Shown: piece after piece, positions 8,743-18,126 of the stretch
Position numbering within the stretch: position 1 is the first letter of the stretch
Layout: each line of letters begins with the position of its first letter
DNA from: an uncultured Prevotellaceae bacterium
Lineage (GTDB): Bacteria; Bacteroidota; Bacteroidia; Bacteroidales; Bacteroidaceae
Length of the DNA: 64,000 bases
Direction: 5' to 3'
Assembly (NCBI GenBank): GCA_902778255.1
Contig: CACYXD010000001.1
Coordinates: 124,001-188,000, forward strand
Notes under the pieces: generated by a model
Seen by the model: only the letters and a program-made list of their open reading frames with translations
Told to the model about the DNA's origin: nothing
Databases searched by the model: none
Made by a program: the position numbers and the translations under genes

Positions 8743-9555
8743 TCAAAGCAAGTCCAGACAACGCTCAATGAATATGCCGCAGCAGCGATCATCCACATCG
8801 CGGTTGCGGTATATCATTTCCCGAACCACGTCCATCGCCTGACGCGTACTGGCCGAGAGCGACTCCTGCTTCATCAGATGACCAATGAGCACAGCCGAGA
8901 AGATATCACCCGTGCCGTGATATAGTCCTGGTATCTCGTCGTAGTCGTGGAAGAAATACTTCCCTGTGGCAGCATCATAGCCACACACCTGGTTCTTGTT
9001 GTCAATAAAGCAACTGGTGATGATGGCCGAGCGCGTACCCAGCTGCCCCAGTTTATCAAGCAATTCGCAAGCCTCGCGACGCGTCAGTCCCTCCTGTTTG
9101 AAAGGTTCGCCCGCAAGATGACAGGCCTCCGTATAGTTTGGAAAGATCAGATGAGCCACGCTAACCATCTCGCGCATCAGTCGTACCTGATCCTCGCCGA
9201 TGCCATTATACAGCTTACCACCATCGCCCATCACGGGATCTACGAAGATCGTGCATCCCTGTTCGGCCTGATCCCTGCAGAACTGCGCCACCAGGCGCGA
9301 CTGCTCCTCGCTGAACATCAACCCCGTACAGATGGCATCAAAGCGGAAACCCAGCTTTTTCCATACGGGCAGGGTCTGACGCATATACGCCGTAGTGTCC
9401 TGCATGGCGAAATCGCCATAGTCCAGCGTGTTTGACACCAATGCCGTGGGCAGGTTAAAAGCAGGAATACCCATATACGACAGGATAGGCAGCATGGCAG
9501 CCATACCCACCTTGCCGTAGCCTGCTACATCATTGACTAAAAGAACCTTTTTCAA
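8743..9555 (-). CDS. pdxY: Pyridoxal/pyridoxamine kinase (PdxY-type, ribokinase fold)
   Basis: Phosphorylates vitamin B6 vitamers with ATP to give pyridoxal or pyridoxamine 5'-phosphate (salvage). The 270 residues show the PdxK/PdxY-type start (VNDVAGYGKVGMAAMLPILS), the ATP-site motif DPVMGDGGKLY (about 105-115) and the catalytic anion-hole loop HGTGDIFSAV with the base at about D217. It converges on the GH43 gene (22 bp between stops) and lies 16 bp downstream of the aldo/keto reductase gene on the same strand, so the two are probably co-transcribed. Assignment between PdxY and PdxK activity is by similarity only. Confidence 0.85.
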   Translation of the reverse strand: MKKVLLVNDVAGYGKVGMAAMLPILSYMGIPAFNLPTALVSNTLDYGDFAMQDTTAYMRQTLPVWKKLGFRFDAICTGLMFSEEQSRLVAQFCRDQAEQGCTIFVDPVMGDGGKLYNGIGEDQVRLMREMVSVAHLIFPNYTEACHLAGEPFKQEGLTRREACELLDKLGQLGTRSAIITSCFIDNKNQVCGYDAATGKYFFHDYDEIPGLYHGTGDIFSAVLIGHLMKQESLSASTRQAMDVVREMIYRNRDVDDRCCGIFIERCLDLL

Positions 9556-9571
9556 ATCTCAAACTTTTATC

Positions 9572-10528
9572 CTAAAAACTTTCTGCATTAATGCACTTCA
9601 AATTCTTCTGCAACTGCTGTGCACTGCTGGCACCCACCAGCACCGAGGTCACGCCACGCTGAGCCAAAATCCAGGCCAGTGCCATCTCGGCCAGTGTCTC
9701 GCCTCGCTTCTGAGCCTGCTCGTTATAAGAGCGTATCTTTGCCAAGAGGTCGTCGGTCAGCATACTCTCCTTCAGGAACTTCCCTTTCGACATACGCGAA
9801 TCCGCAGGAATGCCATTCAGATAGCGATCAGTCAGCAACCCCTGAGCCAGGGGCGAGAACGAGATAAAGCCAATGCCCTTCTCCACACAGAATTCCAGGA
9901 TGCCCTCTTCCTGAGGCGAACGGTCGAGCATATTCAGCCTGCCCTGATAAATCAGAAGGGGCACGTCGCGCTCACGCAGATACTGCTCAGCAAACTTCGT
10001 GGCTTCCAATGGCCAGCGCGAGATGCCTACATACAAGGCCTTTCCGCTACGCACGATATCCACCAAAGCCTGCAGCGTCTCCTCCAGAGGTGTCTCTGGG
10101 TCATAGCGATGACTATAGAAAAGATCCACGTAGTCCAGATGCATACGCTTCAAGCTCTGGTCGAGCGAAGCCATCATGTATTTCCTGGAGCCCCAGTTGC
10201 CGTAGGGTCCGGGCCACATGTCATACCCCGCCTTCGTAGAGATGAAGAGCTCGTCACGATAAGGCGCGAAGTCGTCATCCATCAGCCGCCCCATCGTCTC
10301 TTCTGCCGAACCGTAGGGAGGCCCGTAGTTATTGGCCAGGTCAAAGTGCACCACACCATGATCGAAGGCATAGTGCGTGATCTCACGTGAGCGCTCATAC
10401 GAGTCCACCCCGCCGAAGTTATGCCAGAATCCTAGCGACACTTTCGGCAGCATGACGCCCGAGCGTCCGCACCTCTCAAACTTCATCCCGCCGTCATAAC
10501 GCAGCGGATCAGCAAAATATTTATCCAT
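9572..10528 (-). CDS. Aldo/keto reductase (YghZ / glyceraldehyde-3-phosphate reductase type)
   Basis: NADPH-dependent reductase of the AKR superfamily. The start chosen is the ATG at 10528 (318 residues), because two promoters lie just upstream of it; the frame stays open to 10696 but that part is non-coding leader. The tetrad is visible as D63 and Y68 (HFDLANNYGPPYG), K99 (FISTKAGYD) and H140 (DLFYSHRYDP). The opening CGRSGVMLPKVSLGFWHNFG and the YGPPYGSAEETMG stretch are typical of the YghZ/AKR14 group, which reduces methylglyoxal and L-glyceraldehyde 3-phosphate. Physiological substrate here unknown. Upstream gene of a likely two-gene unit with pdxY. Confidence 0.85.
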   Translation of the reverse strand: MDKYFADPLRYDGGMKFERCGRSGVMLPKVSLGFWHNFGGVDSYERSREITHYAFDHGVVHFDLANNYGPPYGSAEETMGRLMDDDFAPYRDELFISTKAGYDMWPGPYGNWGSRKYMMASLDQSLKRMHLDYVDLFYSHRYDPETPLEETLQALVDIVRSGKALYVGISRWPLEATKFAEQYLRERDVPLLIYQGRLNMLDRSPQEEGILEFCVEKGIGFISFSPLAQGLLTDRYLNGIPADSRMSKGKFLKESMLTDDLLAKIRSYNEQAQKRGETLAEMALAWILAQRGVTSVLVGASSAQQLQKNLKCINAESF

Positions 10529-10548
10529 AGACAATTGGAATTTGGGCA

Positions 10549-10653
10549 CAAAGATACGAATAAGCGAGCGAAAAGCCAAATATATTTGAGCTTTTCCGAG
10601 CGAAAGTATCTTCGAGCGAAGCTCAAAGTTACGAAAAGTCGAGAGCAAAACAA
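10549..10653 (-). promoter_or_regulatory. Two tandem promoters upstream of the aldo/keto reductase
   Basis: On the minus strand P1 has TATCTTTG (10549-10556) with TTG at 10577-10579, 20 bp apart. P2 has TAACTTTG (10624-10631) with TTG at 10651-10653, 19 bp apart. Between them are repeated GAGCGAA/TTCGCTC words (10566, 10598, 10614) that form overlapping inverted repeats, possible operators. Confidence 0.6.
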
Positions 10654-10720
10654 AAGAATTCAATCTTTTTTTGCCGAGACAGCGTAACTTCAGCAAAGCC
10701 TGAGTTATGAAAAAACAAGA

Positions 10721-10761
10721 ATTCGGGGACGGAGCTAAGTCTTCTTGCTCCGTCCCCGAAT
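10721..10761 (-). terminator. Terminator of the beta-helix surface protein gene
   Basis: Perfect 15-bp GC-rich stem, ATTCGGGGACGGAGC (10721-10735) with 10747-10761. On the minus strand it is followed by TCTTGTTTTTT. Confidence 0.9.
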
Positions 10762-10783
10762 CATATTAAAAGATGTAGGATGA

Positions 10784-13700
10784 TTACTTTATCACCACTT
10801 TCTTGCCATTTTGGATGTACATACCCTTTACTGCAGGTTTTCCTGTGAGGCGGCGACCGTTCAGGTCATACCAGTCCTCGACATTGGCAGCACTAACATT
10901 AATGGTACTGATACCTGTCGCATCGCTCTCGAAGATGATATTCATAGTACGGGCATGGTTGGGAGAGCTAGGGATAATCTTCAGCCAGCAGCGGTTGGCG
11001 GGCAGTATGCCTGCGTCCTTCACCCATGTGAAGTTCTCACCATTGAGCACGTAGTTGTCTGCCTCAGCCATGTCTGCTGCAGTGAAGGTCTTGGGCTCTA
11101 GTGTTCCAAAGAAATGCTCCGCGTCGTAGTTGACTGTAGCAGCTTGCTCATTGAGGTCTAACAGTACCTGCTGGTTCTCATCCGTACCATTAAAAATGAT
11201 TAGCGGAGTGTTGGCAACGGCTGACTCCAGTCCATCAGCAAGTATCACGATAGCCTCATTAGCACTCATAGCGATAACAGTGCTTAGCACGATGCCGTCA
11301 GCAGTGCCCTCTGCGAGGTTCAATCCCTTATCTCCATAATAGCTGGCGTATGCTCCGGCTGGAATGGTCAGCGAGGCCAATGCCATCTTCACGGTCACGG
11401 TCTGCGGTGCATAGTCATTATGAGTTGCATCGCCCATTACACGGTAGTACACGGTATAGATGCCGGCTTCCGTACCCATAGGAATGGTTGTAGCGTAGTT
11501 TTCGCCATCAAGTGAATACTCCATCTCACCAAACGTAGTGCTACCAGCCTCTACCAATTCCTGTGCTACACCTATATAATATAGTCCAATCTTTGGAGTC
11601 GGAGCTGTAACGAGATAGTAATTCTGGGGATCGGGCATTACAGGCTTGATGTAACTGTATTCAGCCATACCTGCAACAGCTTCTGATACGCTAACTTTAG
11701 CGCCTTCAGCATTGATCTGCACAACAGCCAGATTATTAAATGCTACGTCACCACCGATGGCAGGATAGCTACCAGCAGTATTGCCGTCAATCAGACCACC
11801 AGTCATCCAGAAGCCTTCCGTAGCAGTAATCGTAACAGTGTTATAGACACCACCTCCCTGGCCTGCTGCCTTATTGCCTGTAATCTCACCACTGTACATT
11901 GTGAATGCGCCGTTATTGACGATACCACCGCCATTGCCTGTCGTGTTACCACCAGTGATTATACCTTCACCCGTGATGGCCAAGGTTCCGTTGTTAATGA
12001 TAACGCTACCATCGGCTACTGCCTCTGTGAGGTTACGGTTTATTGTGTGTCCGTTCAGTTCAAGCACTACCGTTTTGCCCTCTGGAATAATGAGTGCAGC
12101 ATCGGTGCTCTTGGCTATGACATCTTCTGCCAGTTTAATTACGCCACCGTTGGTCATCGCATTCTGTAAGGCGGCCCAGCCCGTTACCGGACCTTCTTCC
12201 TTATTCATCTCAATGCCAGCGTTTTCACTATCGAGTTCTGTAATTTCACCGTTCTTCACTGTGACATGTACCGTTTCAGAAGACATACCTGTCAGCGCTG
12301 GTAACGCAAGCGTCATCGTGTATGTAAATGAACCATCGCCATTATCTACTTTTTCAACAAATGTAACGTCGCCAAACGGCACGTCAATGGAATAGGTGCC
12401 ACCCATAAAGGTTGCGCGGAACTCATTTGGTTCGTCACCACGGCTATAGCTGATAACACCCGTTAGTGTGCCGTAGCCTGTCCAGATATCATCACCAAGA
12501 GCTTCATAAAGTTCAGCCAAGATTGCAAACTTCTCTGGGTCGGGCATTACTGGCTTGATGTAGCTGTATTCAGCCATCTTTGCCTTTGCAGTCTTTGCGC
12601 TGACAGTTGTACCTTCTGCATCAATCTGAACGACAGCAAGATTATTGAAGGTGACATCACCACCGATTGCGGGATAACTACCAGCGGTATTGCCGTTAAT
12701 CAGACCGCCTGTCATCCAGAAGCCGGTCGTAGCCGTATTTGTAATGGTGTTATACACACCACCACCCAGGCCTGCAGCCTTATTAGCTGTAATCTCGCCG
12801 CCATAGAGCGTCAACGTACCGTTATTAAGGATACCGCCGCCGTTGCCAGTTGTGTTACCACCAATAATCTTACCGCCCTCAGAATCTGTGATGGCCAGAA
12901 TACCGTTGTTAATGATAACGCTACCATTGGCTGCTGCCTCTGTGAGGTTACGATTGATAGTATGTCCGTTCAGCTCGAGCACAACGGTCTTGCCTTCTGG
13001 AACGGTCAAAGCTGCGTCTGTGCTCTCAGCTACGATATTCTCTGCCAGTTTAATCACACCGCCGTTGCTCATCGCATTCTGTAGGGCGGACCAACCAGAA
13101 ATCGGATCTTCTTCCTTATTCATCTCAATACCGGCATTCTCGCTATCCATCTCCGTGATCTCACCATTCTTCACAGTAACATGTACCGTTTCAGAAGGCA
13201 TTCCTGTCTGTGCAGGTAGTGCAAGCGTCAGCGTGTATGTAAATGAACCATCGCCATTATCTACTTTGGCGGCAAATGTAACATCGCCAAACGGCACATC
13301 AATGGTATAGGTACCACCCATGAATACTGCACGGAACTCGTTAGGTGCATCACTACGGCTGTAGCTGATAACACCCGTTAGTGCGCCGTAACCCGTCCAG
13401 ACATTGTCACCAAGGGCCTCGTAGAGTTCTGTTAAAATAGCGTATTTTGCGGGGTCTGGCATTACAGGCTTGATGTAGCTGTATTCAGCCATGTTTGCCT
13501 TTGCAGTCTTTGCACTGAGCGTTGTGCCTTCAGCATTCACTTGCACGACTACTAAATTGTTGAAGGTGACATCGCCGCCAATGGCTGCATAGCTATTTGC
13601 TGTGTTATTGTTAATCAATCCACCTGTCATCCAGAAGCCAGTTGTGGCGGTATTCGTGATGCTGTTATAGACACCACCACCTAGGCCTACAGCCTTATTA

Positions 13701-15703
13701 CCAGTAATCTCACCACCATAAAGCGTCAGCGTTCCGTTGTTCAGGATACCACCACCGTTACCAGTTGTGTTACCACCGATAATCTTGCCGCCCTCTGTGT
13801 CTGTGATAGCCAGAATACCATTGTTGATGATGACGCTACCGTTGTCTGTTGCACTGGTCAATGCACGATTGATGGTCTGTCCGTTCAGTTCGAGGATGAC
13901 AGTCTTACCTTCAGGAACAATCAGTGCTGCGTCAGTACTTGCGGCCGTGATGTTCTGTGTCAGTTTGATAACACCACCGTTTGTCATAGCGGTCTGCAGG
14001 GCAGCCCAACTATCAATACCACTATTCTCTTTGCTCATGTCGAGACCAGCGTTCTCGCTCTCCATTCCAGTAATTTCACCGTTCTTCGTGGTGACATGCA
14101 GCGTCTCTTGTGACATGCCTGTCTGTGCAGGAAGGTTCACTACAAGCGTATAGGTATACGAGCCGTCGCCATTGTCGTCTTTCGTTACCGTTGTGAAATC
14201 AGTAAACGGCAAATCTATTGTGAATGTACCGCCCATGAACATTGCGCGGAACTCCTCTGGGTCATCACCACGACTGTAGCTGATGACACCCGTCTGCTCA
14301 CCGTAACCCGTCCAAACATCGTCGCCGAGGGCATCGTAGAGCTCTTTCAGAAGTTTGTTTTCTGCCCTTTCTATGATGAACGTTGCGTTAGCTGTGCCGC
14401 TGTAGTCAGAACCGCTGACGGCAGTAATGGTTACGTTAGCCGTACCTACGTTCAAGTTGTTCCCGTAAGACACCGTGTAGTCAGTACCTTGGGTTAGTGT
14501 GGTGGTGCCGTCTTTTACAATAACAGCAGGCTCAATGGCCGAGCCCGTGTAATATTGGTTGGCAATGGTCTGAATCCATGAATCCTGCAGGTTCTTGGCA
14601 TAGGTTACCACCACCCATACGTTAGCTCCTGGCATAGTAAACGTCCATGTACCAGCAGCCTGTCCAGCAGTCACAGCTATCTCGTCCTGCAGGGCTGGAG
14701 CACGGAAGCCACGAGCACTGGCACCACCCCAGGAGGTATAGGCGCGAACGGTCACGCCTTTTGTCGAATAACCACTATTAGGCGTTACGTTGACGGTAAC
14801 CACTTCATTTTTCTTGGCTTTTGTTGCTGACGTACCGCCAACGGAAAACGCCACCATGCCGTGAGTTGTGCTCTCGTCCGACAATGTGATGTCATATGAA
14901 GCAGCAGTAGTGCTGGAATTAAACTTGATATTGTTCAGATCAGAAAAATCTAAGCTTACACTTCCTTCAGGATAAGTGGTCATCGTTGCTCCTTTAATTG
15001 TGATTCCCGTGCAGCCAGCAATGGTGTAGTTTGAGGTCGAACTATATATGCCCAAGTCACTTGCCGAACCATTGCTGCCTCCGTATTTGTTCCCTGTGAA
15101 TATACAGTTCACTATCATGAGAGCCCCCGACGAGTTGTTACCTATCGCACCACCATAACTTGCGTTTGAAGAGGTCGTATAGTTATTGAGGAACGTACAC
15201 TCGCTCAGGTAAAGACTACCCATATAGTTATTGATGGCTCCACCGATTTCACTTGAATAGTTTCCTGTGAACGTCGTGTTGCTGGCATACAACTTGCCCT
15301 GATTTTCTATGGCACCGCCACCTTGGTTGGATCCGTCAGTATGGTTATTGCTGACAGTACAGCCGTCCAGCACCAATGTTCCATAATTACGGATGGCTCC
15401 ACCACCTGCATTCAGGTCAAAATTGTTAAGCGTAGCATTCTTAATGGAAAGCGTATTGCCAGAAGAAATACTAAAAGCACGAGTAGAAGGACCACTCAGC
15501 TTCTTTCCATTTCCATTGATGGTTATCTTCTTACCACCACTAATGGTAATTGCCGAAGTGAACTGGATGTTAGCCGTCAGCCTTACATCATTGCCCGCAT
15601 TCAATGCACTTTGCAGTTGTGAAAAGGTCGACACATCTGTCTGTGCCATTGCGCCCAAAGCTGTCATCAGCATGAGGACGAAAAATAAATAAAATCTTTT
15701 CAT
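10784..15703 (-). CDS. Large secreted repetitive surface protein, beta-helix plus three 300-residue repeats and T9SS tail
   Basis: The 1639 residues start with a signal peptide (cut after ALGAMA). Residues 22-270 look like a right-handed beta-helix with GGAIxNxG turns (GGGAIRNYGTL, GGGAIENQGKL, GGAINNYMGSL), as in Chlamydia Pmp or pectate-lyase-like adhesins. An Ig-like module follows (about 375-450, GTDYTVSYGNNLNVGTANVT). Then come three tandem repeats of 303-305 residues, each starting ELY(D/E)ALGD and ending YSYIKPVMPDP, with GNGGGILNNGTLTLYGGEIT helices inside. The C-terminus has an Ig-like part and a sorting tail (YDLNGRRLTGKPAVKGMY). Likely cell-surface, possibly an adhesin; no catalytic motif seen. 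Its own terminator follows. Confidence 0.8.
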   Translation of the reverse strand: MKRFYLFFVLMLMTALGAMAQTDVSTFSQLQSALNAGNDVRLTANIQFTSAITISGGKKITINGNGKKLSGPSTRAFSISSGNTLSIKNATLNNFDLNAGGGAIRNYGTLVLDGCTVSNNHTDGSNQGGGAIENQGKLYASNTTFTGNYSSEIGGAINNYMGSLYLSECTFLNNYTTSSNASYGGAIGNNSSGALMIVNCIFTGNKYGGSNGSASDLGIYSSTSNYTIAGCTGITIKGATMTTYPEGSVSLDFSDLNNIKFNSSTTAASYDITLSDESTTHGMVAFSVGGTSATKAKKNEVVTVNVTPNSGYSTKGVTVRAYTSWGGASARGFRAPALQDEIAVTAGQAAGTWTFTMPGANVWVVVTYAKNLQDSWIQTIANQYYTGSAIEPAVIVKDGTTTLTQGTDYTVSYGNNLNVGTANVTITAVSGSDYSGTANATFIIERAENKLLKELYDALGDDVWTGYGEQTGVISYSRGDDPEEFRAMFMGGTFTIDLPFTDFTTVTKDDNGDGSYTYTLVVNLPAQTGMSQETLHVTTKNGEITGMESENAGLDMSKENSGIDSWAALQTAMTNGGVIKLTQNITAASTDAALIVPEGKTVILELNGQTINRALTSATDNGSVIINNGILAITDTEGGKIIGGNTTGNGGGILNNGTLTLYGGEITGNKAVGLGGGVYNSITNTATTGFWMTGGLINNNTANSYAAIGGDVTFNNLVVVQVNAEGTTLSAKTAKANMAEYSYIKPVMPDPAKYAILTELYEALGDNVWTGYGALTGVISYSRSDAPNEFRAVFMGGTYTIDVPFGDVTFAAKVDNGDGSFTYTLTLALPAQTGMPSETVHVTVKNGEITEMDSENAGIEMNKEEDPISGWSALQNAMSNGGVIKLAENIVAESTDAALTVPEGKTVVLELNGHTINRNLTEAAANGSVIINNGILAITDSEGGKIIGGNTTGNGGGILNNGTLTLYGGEITANKAAGLGGGVYNTITNTATTGFWMTGGLINGNTAGSYPAIGGDVTFNNLAVVQIDAEGTTVSAKTAKAKMAEYSYIKPVMPDPEKFAILAELYEALGDDIWTGYGTLTGVISYSRGDEPNEFRATFMGGTYSIDVPFGDVTFVEKVDNGDGSFTYTMTLALPALTGMSSETVHVTVKNGEITELDSENAGIEMNKEEGPVTGWAALQNAMTNGGVIKLAEDVIAKSTDAALIIPEGKTVVLELNGHTINRNLTEAVADGSVIINNGTLAITGEGIITGGNTTGNGGGIVNNGAFTMYSGEITGNKAAGQGGGVYNTVTITATEGFWMTGGLIDGNTAGSYPAIGGDVAFNNLAVVQINAEGAKVSVSEAVAGMAEYSYIKPVMPDPQNYYLVTAPTPKIGLYYIGVAQELVEAGSTTFGEMEYSLDGENYATTIPMGTEAGIYTVYYRVMGDATHNDYAPQTVTVKMALASLTIPAGAYASYYGDKGLNLAEGTADGIVLSTVIAMSANEAIVILADGLESAVANTPLIIFNGTDENQQVLLDLNEQAATVNYDAEHFFGTLEPKTFTAADMAEADNYVLNGENFTWVKDAGILPANRCWLKIIPSSPNHARTMNIIFESDATGISTINVSAANVEDWYDLNGRRLTGKPAVKGMYIQNGKKVVIK
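11634..14355 (-). repeat. Three tandem ~910-bp coding repeats
   Basis: The same landmark (GGCATTAC...) recurs at 11634, 12543 and 13458, i.e. 909 and 915 bp apart, whole numbers of codons. Copies two and three from the N-terminus are closest to each other. Such long near-identical repeats invite recombination that changes copy number in frame. Confidence 0.85.
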
Positions 15704-15786
15704 TTAGGTTAATTGTTTTGTTAATAATTATTGTGTTTTTTTATCGTTAAACCGAACGAATGCTACTGCAAAATTGCAAAAAGAAA

Positions 15787-15812
15787 AGCACGTATGCAAT
15801 ACGATACGTGCT
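15787..15812 (-). terminator. Terminator of the AraC-type regulator gene
   Basis: Stem AGCACGTAT (15787-15795) with ATACGTGCT (15804-15812), flanked by T-rich sequence on both strands (TTTCTTTTTG on the minus strand). The flanking genes are both leftward, so it most likely ends the regulator transcript. Confidence 0.6.
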
Positions 15813-15813
15813 G

Positions 15814-15860
15814 TTTTTACGAATTGTCCCTAAAAATAGTGCGATTTTTTACGAATTGTC
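15814..15860. repeat. 15-bp direct repeat at the regulator 3' end
   Basis: TTTTTACGAATTGTC occurs at 15814-15828 and again at 15846-15860. The second copy contains the stop codon and final codons of the AraC-type gene, so the first is a duplicated gene end. Confidence 0.8.
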
Positions 15861-17015
15861 ACCTTGATTGAACCACCACACCTTAGGAGTCATACCTGTT
15901 TCACGGGCGAAAGTGCGGTAGAAAACACGTGGAGATGAGAAACCGCAACGTTGGCAAATTTCTTGTATAGTCCAGTCGGGATGCTCTATCTTCATCCGTT
16001 TGGCTTCGTCTATACGGCGACGGTTGACAAACTGATAGAACGTACAACCATACTCGGTGTTGATGAGTTGACTGAGGTAGGTGCGGTTGAGCGGCAATAC
16101 CTGTCGCAAGTCTGTCAACTGGAAATCAGGATTAAGGTACGGCTTCTCTTTGTCGAGCCAGGCTTCCAGGGTAGCACGATAGGCTGCATTGGTCGGATTG
16201 ATCTCTTCCTGCTCATCCGAAACGGTACTGCGCAACTGTTTCCACGGATCAGGTCGATAGAGCACTCGCTCGGTCGTGTATGCAATCATATACAATAAAT
16301 ACAGGTCTTGCGTGAACACACGCGAGGGGTCGTGCGAGACGCATAGCCAGAAAAATGACCCACCGGCAATAACCAGCATCACTATATAGCGCATAATCCA
16401 TTGCGCGTCAATGTTGTCCATCGTGGAGAAGTTGTCCTCACACCATTGACGGTATTTGCGAATCTGCACGATCAGTATGTCCAACAGCCACAGCGGATAG
16501 AGAGCAATCAGTAATCGTAGGTCGATAGGCAATAAATACTCGAGTATTGCCATCACAGGCAAGGGTAGCAGTTGCAGCATGCTTCGCCACCACACAAAAT
16601 GGCCCGGTTGCAGCGCTTCAAGGGGATAGATAAACAATATCCAGGCGAACAAACAGCCCACAATCATCGCGTTGCCTGTCAAGGCCTCCGTACCTGGTTT
16701 GACGAAAGGTATATCGTATAGGACGACACCTGTCACCAACACTACCTCCAACAGTCCCCACAGCAACAAAGCCACAGCCCATGCAATACGTGTTCGGTTG
16801 TCGTCGTTGTGTTTGAGGCAAAGCCACGCGCCAAAAAAGCAAAATGTTGCAATGCAGGCGTTTAGCAAGGGCCACAACCAACGTTCTGACAGTTCACCCG
16901 GTATGACTACACCCGTTGCCCAGTAACTAAACACTAGCACCGCTGATACTGCCAATCCGAATCTCACTTCCGATCTATATTCAGTCCGTATATGCTTTAA
17001 GATATTATTCTGCAT
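15849..17015 (-). CDS. Membrane-anchored AraC family transcriptional regulator
   Basis: The 388-residue protein has six to seven hydrophobic segments in residues 18-245 (for example VRFGLAVSAVLVFSYW and WIMRYIVMLVIAGGSFFWL). An AraC/XylS DNA-binding domain follows at about 285-385, with both helix-turn-helix units visible (LNRTYLSQLINTEYGCTF and IQEICQRCGFSSPRVFYRTF, then MTPKVW). Integral-membrane AraC proteins of this layout are common in Bacteroidota; their signals and targets are mostly unknown. It is divergent from the secreted protein at 17151 and upstream of the large surface protein, either of which could be a target; this is inference from position only. Confidence 0.85.
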   Translation of the reverse strand: MQNNILKHIRTEYRSEVRFGLAVSAVLVFSYWATGVVIPGELSERWLWPLLNACIATFCFFGAWLCLKHNDDNRTRIAWAVALLLWGLLEVVLVTGVVLYDIPFVKPGTEALTGNAMIVGCLFAWILFIYPLEALQPGHFVWWRSMLQLLPLPVMAILEYLLPIDLRLLIALYPLWLLDILIVQIRKYRQWCEDNFSTMDNIDAQWIMRYIVMLVIAGGSFFWLCVSHDPSRVFTQDLYLLYMIAYTTERVLYRPDPWKQLRSTVSDEQEEINPTNAAYRATLEAWLDKEKPYLNPDFQLTDLRQVLPLNRTYLSQLINTEYGCTFYQFVNRRRIDEAKRMKIEHPDWTIQEICQRCGFSSPRVFYRTFARETGMTPKVWWFNQGDNS

Positions 17016-17036
17016 AGTCTATCCTCATATTTACTG

Positions 17037-17044
17037 CAAAGTTA
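17037..17044 (-). promoter_or_regulatory. -7 box of the AraC-type regulator
   Basis: Reads TAACTTTG on the minus strand in the local context TTTCGTAACTTTGCA, 22 bp before the ATG. Confidence 0.6.
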
Positions 17045-17059
17045 CGAAATCATTTTCTA

Positions 17060-17087
17060 TTATCAATTGCAAATTATCAATTATTTT
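17060..17087 (+). repeat. Heptamer array supplying a promoter element
   Basis: TTATCAA, TTGCAAA, TTATCAA, TTATTTT at 17060-17087. The variant second unit provides the TTG at the correct distance from the -7 box of the next gene. Confidence 0.65.
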
Positions 17088-17096
17088 GTATCTTTG
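17067..17096 (+). promoter_or_regulatory. Promoter of the secreted protein at 17151
   Basis: TTG (17067-17069) and TATCTTTG (17089-17096), spaced 19 bp. Confidence 0.7.
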
Positions 17097-17150
17097 CAGG
17101 CAATTATGGTATTGGATTACATTTGATTTGAATTCCTACTGTAGAAGAAA

Positions 17151-18041
17151 ATGATGAAATTAGTACTTTCTATAGCGCTTTTAGTATGTGCCACTTGTGC
17201 CAAAGCCCAGACAACTTTCGAGCACCACGGCTTTAAAGCACTGCTTAACGGCAAGATACAGGTGGAAGTAGCCTTTGAGACTGCCCTGAACGATGGTGAA
17301 CAGATAACGGCAGGCTATATCTATTATCCAAAGGCAAAAACACCAGCGCCCATCTTGATAGTGAAAGATGGCGACCGTTTCGTGGAATTTCAGCCAGACG
17401 GCGAGATAACAGGTGTGCTGTCTCTCGCCCTTACCCAGACAAATGGCACTTTCCACATACAGAAAGGCTCATGGAAGAATCCTACGACAGGCAAAGTGCT
17501 GCAACTGTCGAAGATCACAGAAATGTCTGACCTGCCCAGCTGGTGGCCTGGCACACCCGCTGTCCTTACTGCCCCTGGACGAGACGCATGGGAGTTTGGC
17601 TATCACGTGTATAACAAGGAAACTGGCGCAAGCGAAGACATGAACACCATCAATGTCTTCTTCAGGGTGAACGATAGATACAACCCGCTCAGCTTTGAAG
17701 AACGATTGAGTGGTACTTTTGACCGTGGGCAGGACGAACAAATAGAATGGGTGAGTGAAAGCGATATCAACTTCGATGGTATTCCCGATGTAATGGTCTA
17801 TCTGGGATTAACGCCCAGTGCCCAGTCGCTCTACAAAGCATTCGTCTGGAATCCCGTCACCCGCCAGTTCTATCCTGTCTCAGCCTTTGACGAGATTCAG
17901 GAGCCGTTTTTCGATAAAGAGAAGAAGACCATCACCAGCACAGCCCGCAGTTATACCAAGGTTTATATCGATATGTATAAATGGAAGAATGGGAAGCTGA
18001 ATAAGGTTTCAAGCAAGGAGATAAGTATCGGCTCAGAATAA
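17151..18041 (+). CDS. Secreted protein resembling the XAC2610 family, function unknown
   Basis: 296 residues with a signal peptide (LVLSIALLVCATCAKA|Q). The C-terminal half has a calcium-loop-like DINFDGIPDVMVYLG (about 204-218) followed by YKAFVWNPVTRQFYPVSAFD, the arrangement seen in XAC2610-type and FG-GAP-like bacterial proteins. No enzymatic motif is visible. The start may be at the second Met. It is divergently transcribed from the AraC-type regulator with about 135 bp between them. A monocistronic gene, followed by a decayed region. Confidence 0.6.
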   Translation: MMKLVLSIALLVCATCAKAQTTFEHHGFKALLNGKIQVEVAFETALNDGEQITAGYIYYPKAKTPAPILIVKDGDRFVEFQPDGEITGVLSLALTQTNGTFHIQKGSWKNPTTGKVLQLSKITEMSDLPSWWPGTPAVLTAPGRDAWEFGYHVYNKETGASEDMNTINVFFRVNDRYNPLSFEERLSGTFDRGQDEQIEWVSESDINFDGIPDVMVYLGLTPSAQSLYKAFVWNPVTRQFYPVSAFDEIQEPFFDKEKKTITSTARSYTKVYIDMYKWKNGKLNKVSSKEISIGSE

Positions 18042-18126
18042 TTCCCTACAATGTAATTTTTAGCTCAAAATGAGCCGATAATTGAGAAATTATCCGTATC
18101 TTTGCACCGATTAAAGACATAAAAGT

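Noticed and set aside
9533-10390. Long plus-strand reading frame opposite pdxY and the aldo/keto reductase
   Set aside because: It is a shadow of two well-supported minus-strand genes and has no protein-like motif.
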